Shown piece after piece: positions 61,554 through 64,000 of a DNA stretch of 64,000 bases. A program made the position numbers and the translations under genes. The first letter of the stretch is position 1. Each line of letters opens with the position of its first letter. This DNA comes from Bacillota bacterium (lineage in GTDB: Bacteria > Bacillota > Clostridia > Oscillospirales > Ruminococcaceae): assembly GCA_023440965.1 (NCBI GenBank), contig JAEZRC010000007.1, positions 558,001 through 622,000 of the forward strand. The letters are read 5' to 3'. Under the pieces are notes generated by a model. It searched no databases, had not been told where the DNA came from, and saw only the letters and a program-made list of their open reading frames with translations.

Positions 61554-62078
61554 TTATTTTTTACTCTTTTTTATCTTCATCATCGCAAAGCCAATGTATG
61601 ATAGTAAACCTCCAGATAAAATAAGTGCAAGAATATACTGCACTAAATCAGATGTTGTGCATTTTTTGAATGTTAATACCAGACATACCAATGTAATCAG
61701 GAAAGTTACTAAAAATAAAACAAAAGAAAATGAAACTGCTTTTACAAATCGTAAGTTTCTATCTTCACGGGCTGTCTCGTCTGAAAATGATTCAGGACGT
61801 TCGTCTGTATATTCCATTCGCCACAAGTATGTACTTGCCATTTGTCCGCAAAGTTCCCACCCAAAATCCTTGTAGGTTTCAAAATAATCTTTCTTAACAA
61901 AAGGTTGAATATCAAGAACATAACGGTATTTCTTAGGCTCACTTTTATCAAATTTTAAATAGGTTGTGCTCCATTGAGTAAATTTTTTTGGATGATAACC
62001 TTTCTGCGCTAAGTCTTCAAGCCACTCTTCATACTCAGCTGGAACAGGATGAATAAATGACGACATTAATTTTATCAT
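61554..62078 (-). CDS. DUF2812 membrane protein
   Basis: A 174-residue protein: a soluble DUF2812 domain (about 10-95, with WLEDLAQKGYHPKKF, YRYVLDIQPF and YKDFGWELCGQMAS) and two C-terminal membrane helices (about 112-134 and 142-164). DUF2812 genes are regularly paired with PadR regulators in Firmicutes, as here, where the two overlap by 4 bases. Function is unknown; a sensor or partner of the regulator is plausible. Confidence 0.87.
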   Translation of the reverse strand: MIKLMSSFIHPVPAEYEEWLEDLAQKGYHPKKFTQWSTTYLKFDKSEPKKYRYVLDIQPFVKKDYFETYKDFGWELCGQMASTYLWRMEYTDERPESFSDETAREDRNLRFVKAVSFSFVLFLVTFLITLVCLVLTFKKCTTSDLVQYILALILSGGLLSYIGFAMMKIKKSKK

Positions 62079-62392
62079 AAAAGTCCCTCCATATTCTTTG
62101 AAATTTCAGTAATTCTGTTTTTCTCCTCAAGTAAAATCTGCTTTCCCATTTCAGTCGCAATGTAAAGCTTTTTTCTGTCCTTTTCCTCGGTAGGTTTTAT
62201 AAGTTCACCATTTTCAAGCTTAACAAGAGTCTGATAAATTGTTCCAGCACCTAATATAATTCTTCCAGCGGTAATTTCTTTAACATGTTGCATTATTCCA
62301 TATCCGTGTCGTTCCTCAACAAGTGATATTAAAATATAAAGCATGGTTTCACTCATTGGCGTAAATTTTTTTCTTACTGTTTCGATATTCAT
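62075..62392 (-). CDS. PadR family transcriptional regulator
   Basis: A 105-residue winged-helix repressor. MLYILISLVEERHGYGIMQHV (from about 16), GTIYQTLVKLENGELI (about 51-66) and the C-terminal helix (about 85-105) are standard PadR. It is short, without a long effector domain. The promoter just upstream carries two inverted repeats, so it very likely represses its own operon (padR, DUF2812, perhaps VOC). Confidence 0.93.
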   Translation of the reverse strand: MNIETVRKKFTPMSETMLYILISLVEERHGYGIMQHVKEITAGRIILGAGTIYQTLVKLENGELIKPTEEKDRKKLYIATEMGKQILLEEKNRITEISKNMEGLL

Positions 62393-62418
62393 GTCGCTCT
62401 CCTATATCATAATGTTAT

Positions 62419-62435
62419 ATATCACTTTGTGATAT
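62419..62435. promoter_or_regulatory. PadR operator 1
   Basis: Perfect inverted repeat ATATCAC-TTT-GTGATAT, just after the -10 element of the padR promoter. Confidence 0.8.
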
Positions 62436-62439
62436 AATT

Positions 62440-62468
62440 ATTATATATCACGATGTGATGTATGTCAA
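62440..62468 (-). promoter_or_regulatory. Promoter of the padR operon
   Basis: TTGACA, 17 bases, TATAAT: a perfect consensus, overlaid by PadR operator 2. Confidence 0.85.
62445..62461. promoter_or_regulatory. PadR operator 2
   Basis: ATATCAC-GAT-GTGATGT, one mismatch from symmetry, filling the promoter spacer 26 bp from operator 1. Confidence 0.75.
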
Positions 62469-62520
62469 TAACTTTTTCAAAATAATTTTTAATTATAAAT
62501 ATATTTTAAAATAATATAAA

Positions 62521-62548
62521 AAAGACAGTCACCTTAAAAGTGACTGTC
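62521..62548 (-). terminator. Terminator of the Cys/Arg-rich peptide gene
   Basis: Perfect 9-bp stem GACAGTCAC / GTGACTGTC, 7-base loop, six Ts on the minus strand, 34 bases after the stop codon. Confidence 0.82.
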
Positions 62549-62582
62549 CACATTATTAATTAATATTCTTTAGATACATTTA

Positions 62583-62672
62583 TCAGCAGCATCTACTACA
62601 ACAGCAAGAACGCCAGCTTCTACAACAACAGCAAGAACGGCAGCTTCTGCAGCAACGTCTACGACAGCACAT
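62583..62672 (-). CDS. Tiny Cys/Arg-rich peptide, 29 residues
   Basis: A 29-codon ORF with an excellent ribosome site (AAAGGAGGGG, 5-6 bases before ATG) and a terminator 34 bases after its stop. It contains 14 Cys, 8 Arg, 5 Ser, one Trp and the initiator Met, nothing else: it starts MCCRRRCCRSCRS and ends CCCSRCC. Two tandem 27-base units (AGAAGCTG.CGTTCTTGC and so on), differing at two bases, make up residues 9-26. No family is recognised; metal binding, nucleic-acid binding or a disulphide-linked spore or envelope component are all possible. TATAAT at 62725-62730 with TTCACA 18 bases upstream could be its promoter. Confidence 0.6.
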   Translation of the reverse strand: MCCRRRCCRSCRSCCCCRSWRSCCCSRCC

Positions 62673-62724
62673 AAGACCCCTCCTTTCATCAGGATATGTA
62701 ATCTCAGTACCATCTTTTACATTA

Positions 62725-62754
62725 TATGCCGTACTCATTTGCTTTGTGAAATTG
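62725..62754 (-). promoter_or_regulatory. Possible promoter of the Cys/Arg-rich peptide gene
   Basis: TTCACA, 18 bases, TATAAT on the minus strand. The -10 also reads CATATAAT, which resembles a sigma-E type -10, but no matching -35 is evident. Confidence 0.45.
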
Positions 62755-62785
62755 AAAAATTATATTCTAATTGTTAATTTAAACC

Positions 62786-62822
62786 TAAAAAGATCCGCCT
62801 TCGGAATAATTCGAAAGCGGTC
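62786..62822 (-). terminator. Terminator of gpmI
   Basis: Interrupted stem of GACCGC and TTTCG pairing with CGAAGGCGGATC (small bulges) and five Ts on the minus strand, about 50 bases after gpmI. Confidence 0.65.
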
Positions 62823-62869
62823 TAATTGCATTATTTTAAATTAATTATTAGATATTGACTAAGTACAAT

Positions 62870-64000
62870 TTATTTAACAAGTGACTTTCCTGTCATTTCT
62901 TCTGGCTGAGGTAAGCCTAAAATCTCAAGCATTGTTGGTGCTAAATCAGCAAGAACTCCATCATCATTAAGTCCCTTATCCTGCATACCAACCAATATAA
63001 GTGGTACTTTGTTTGTTGTGTGTGCCGTGAATGGTGAACCATCAGCTTCATACATCTGGTCAGCATTTCCATGGTCAGCAGTAATAAGGGCTACGCCACC
63101 TTTTGCTAAAAGTGCATCAACTGTCTTAGTAACGCACTTGTCAACAGCTTCAACTGCTGCTACAGCAGCATCAAAAATGCCTGTATGTCCAACCATATCA
63201 CAGTTTGCAAAGTTAAGAATGATTACATCATACTTATCTGAATTAATTCTGTTCACTACTTCATCAGCAACCTCATAAGCACTCATTTCAGGCTGGAGGT
63301 CATAAGTTGCTACCTTTGGTGAAGAAATTAGTGCTCTGTCTTCATTCTTGAATGGAGCTTCAACACCACCATTGAAGAAGAATGTTACGTGAGCATACTT
63401 TTCAGTTTCAGCTATTCTGAGTTGTGAAAGTCCTTTTTCTGCGATATACTCACCAAAAGTATTATTTAGTGATTGTGGCTTGAATGCAACACTTACATTT
63501 GGCATTGTTGCATCATACTGTGTGAAGCAAACAAAGAATAATGGGACTCTTCCGTTCTTTCTATCAAAGCCTTTAAAATCATCATCAACAAATGTTCTTG
63601 TGATTTCTCTTGCTCGGTCAGGGCGGAAGTTAAAGAAAATAACGCTGTCATTTGCTGATATCTTACCATTCTTTGAGCATACAGCAGGTACAACAAATTC
63701 ATCTGTAACATTATCAGTATATGAAGCTGTCATAATATCAGCAGGGTTTTCAAAATAATCACCCTCGCCTAAAACCATTGCATTATATGCTTTTTCGACT
63801 CTATCCCAACGGTTATCTCTATCCATTGCATAGTATCTGCCCGAGATTGTTGCAATTTCACCAACACCGATTTCTTTCATTTTAGCCATTAAAGCCTCAA
63901 CAAAATCCTTACCGCTTGAAGGTGGAACGTCACGACCGTCCATAAAGCAATGTACATAAACTTTTGTAAGTCCAGCTTTCTTAGCAAGTTCAAGAATACC
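62870..64000 (-). CDS. gpmI: 2,3-bisphosphoglycerate-independent phosphoglycerate mutase, C-terminal part
   Basis: The 376 codons visible are the C-terminal three quarters of a Mn-dependent alkaline-phosphatase-fold mutase that interconverts 3- and 2-phosphoglycerate in glycolysis; the frame is open to the window edge, so the start lies outside. FMDGRDVPP, GRYYAMDRDNRWDRVEKAYN and FFNFRPDRAREITR are signatures of the transferase domain, and NFANCDMVGHTG and ALITADHGNADQM supply metal-binding Asp and His residues. The end, MTGKSLVK, is complete. Confidence 0.96.
   Translation of the reverse strand, partial: GILELAKKAGLTKVYVHCFMDGRDVPPSSGKDFVEALMAKMKEIGVGEIATISGRYYAMDRDNRWDRVEKAYNAMVLGEGDYFENPADIMTASYTDNVTDEFVVPAVCSKNGKISANDSVIFFNFRPDRAREITRTFVDDDFKGFDRKNGRVPLFFVCFTQYDATMPNVSVAFKPQSLNNTFGEYIAEKGLSQLRIAETEKYAHVTFFFNGGVEAPFKNEDRALISSPKVATYDLQPEMSAYEVADEVVNRINSDKYDVIILNFANCDMVGHTGIFDAAVAAVEAVDKCVTKTVDALLAKGGVALITADHGNADQMYEADGSPFTAHTTNKVPLILVGMQDKGLNDDGVLADLAPTMLEILGLPQPEEMTGKSLVK

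Noticed and set aside
62586..62650. CRISPR-like or simple tandem repeat
   Set aside because: Only two adjacent 27-base units without spacers, in frame inside a small ORF with its own ribosome site.

Overview
The window reads as about 64 kb of ordinary chromosome from a low-GC, endospore-forming member of the Clostridia. The best fit is the Ruminococcaceae/Oscillospiraceae, although the family assignment is an inference. Grounds: AT-rich intergenic DNA, strong AGGAGG ribosome sites with frequent TTG and GTG starts, a complete spoIIA operon, a sigma-H-like factor, a clostridial type-2 LeuA behind a T-box, DUF6062, QueT, acetate kinase and a GH94 disaccharide phosphorylase. There is no prophage, insertion sequence, CRISPR array or rRNA. 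Both edges cut genes: znuC on the left and gpmI on the right.

Layout. 1-6.1 kb (+): end of a zinc/manganese ABC importer (znuC-znuB), secG, rnr and a GH94 phosphorylase. 6.2-12.4 kb (-): a membrane protein, an EF-G paralogue, queT with a preQ1-like leader, fba, ybjQ with a small membrane protein, and ogg. 12.5-17.5 kb (+): DUF6062, an AT-rich gap with repeated TTTTCAACA-like boxes, a small membrane-anchored protein, rlmB, and a P-type-ATPase-like protein that has lost its phosphorylation motif. 17.6-35 kb (-): DEAD-box helicase, spoIIAA-spoIIAB-sigF, folC, valS, a translation-quality and DNA-repair operon (trmK, nif3-like, rqcH, aag, lone EF-Tu domain 2), redox and zinc-ribbon proteins, sigH-like, MATE pump, orphan fumarase beta subunit, divIVA-like and corA. 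35.3-49.2 kb (-): the division and cell-wall cluster mraZ-rsmH-ftsL-pbp-murE-murF-mraY-ftsW-murG-murA-ftsQ-ftsZ, preceded by three GTGG MraZ boxes at 10-bp spacing; murD, murC and ftsA are absent. 49.5-54 kb: pdxK with an ECF vitamin transporter subunit, a PRK06851-type ATPase, yjdF with its riboswitch, and a tRNA operon (Pro-Thr-Tyr). 54.2-64 kb: T-box-leuA, a triple-HhH ComEA-like protein divergent from a LexA-boxed Y-family polymerase, ackA and tmcAL (acetate metabolism, tRNA acetyl modification), a PadR operon with two operators, a tiny Cys/Arg-rich peptide gene, and gpmI.

Most worth a second look: (1) a 29-codon ORF at 62583-62672 (-), 14 Cys and 8 Arg, with its own ribosome site and terminator; (2) a 19-codon leader ORF before corA whose stop codon abuts a hairpin sequestering the corA ribosome site; (3) the degenerate P-type ATPase; (4) the queT leader, a preQ1-like fold with an extra hairpin; (5) the repeated CAACA boxes at 13.5 kb. 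Functional calls rest on recognised motifs and family resemblance; no search was run.
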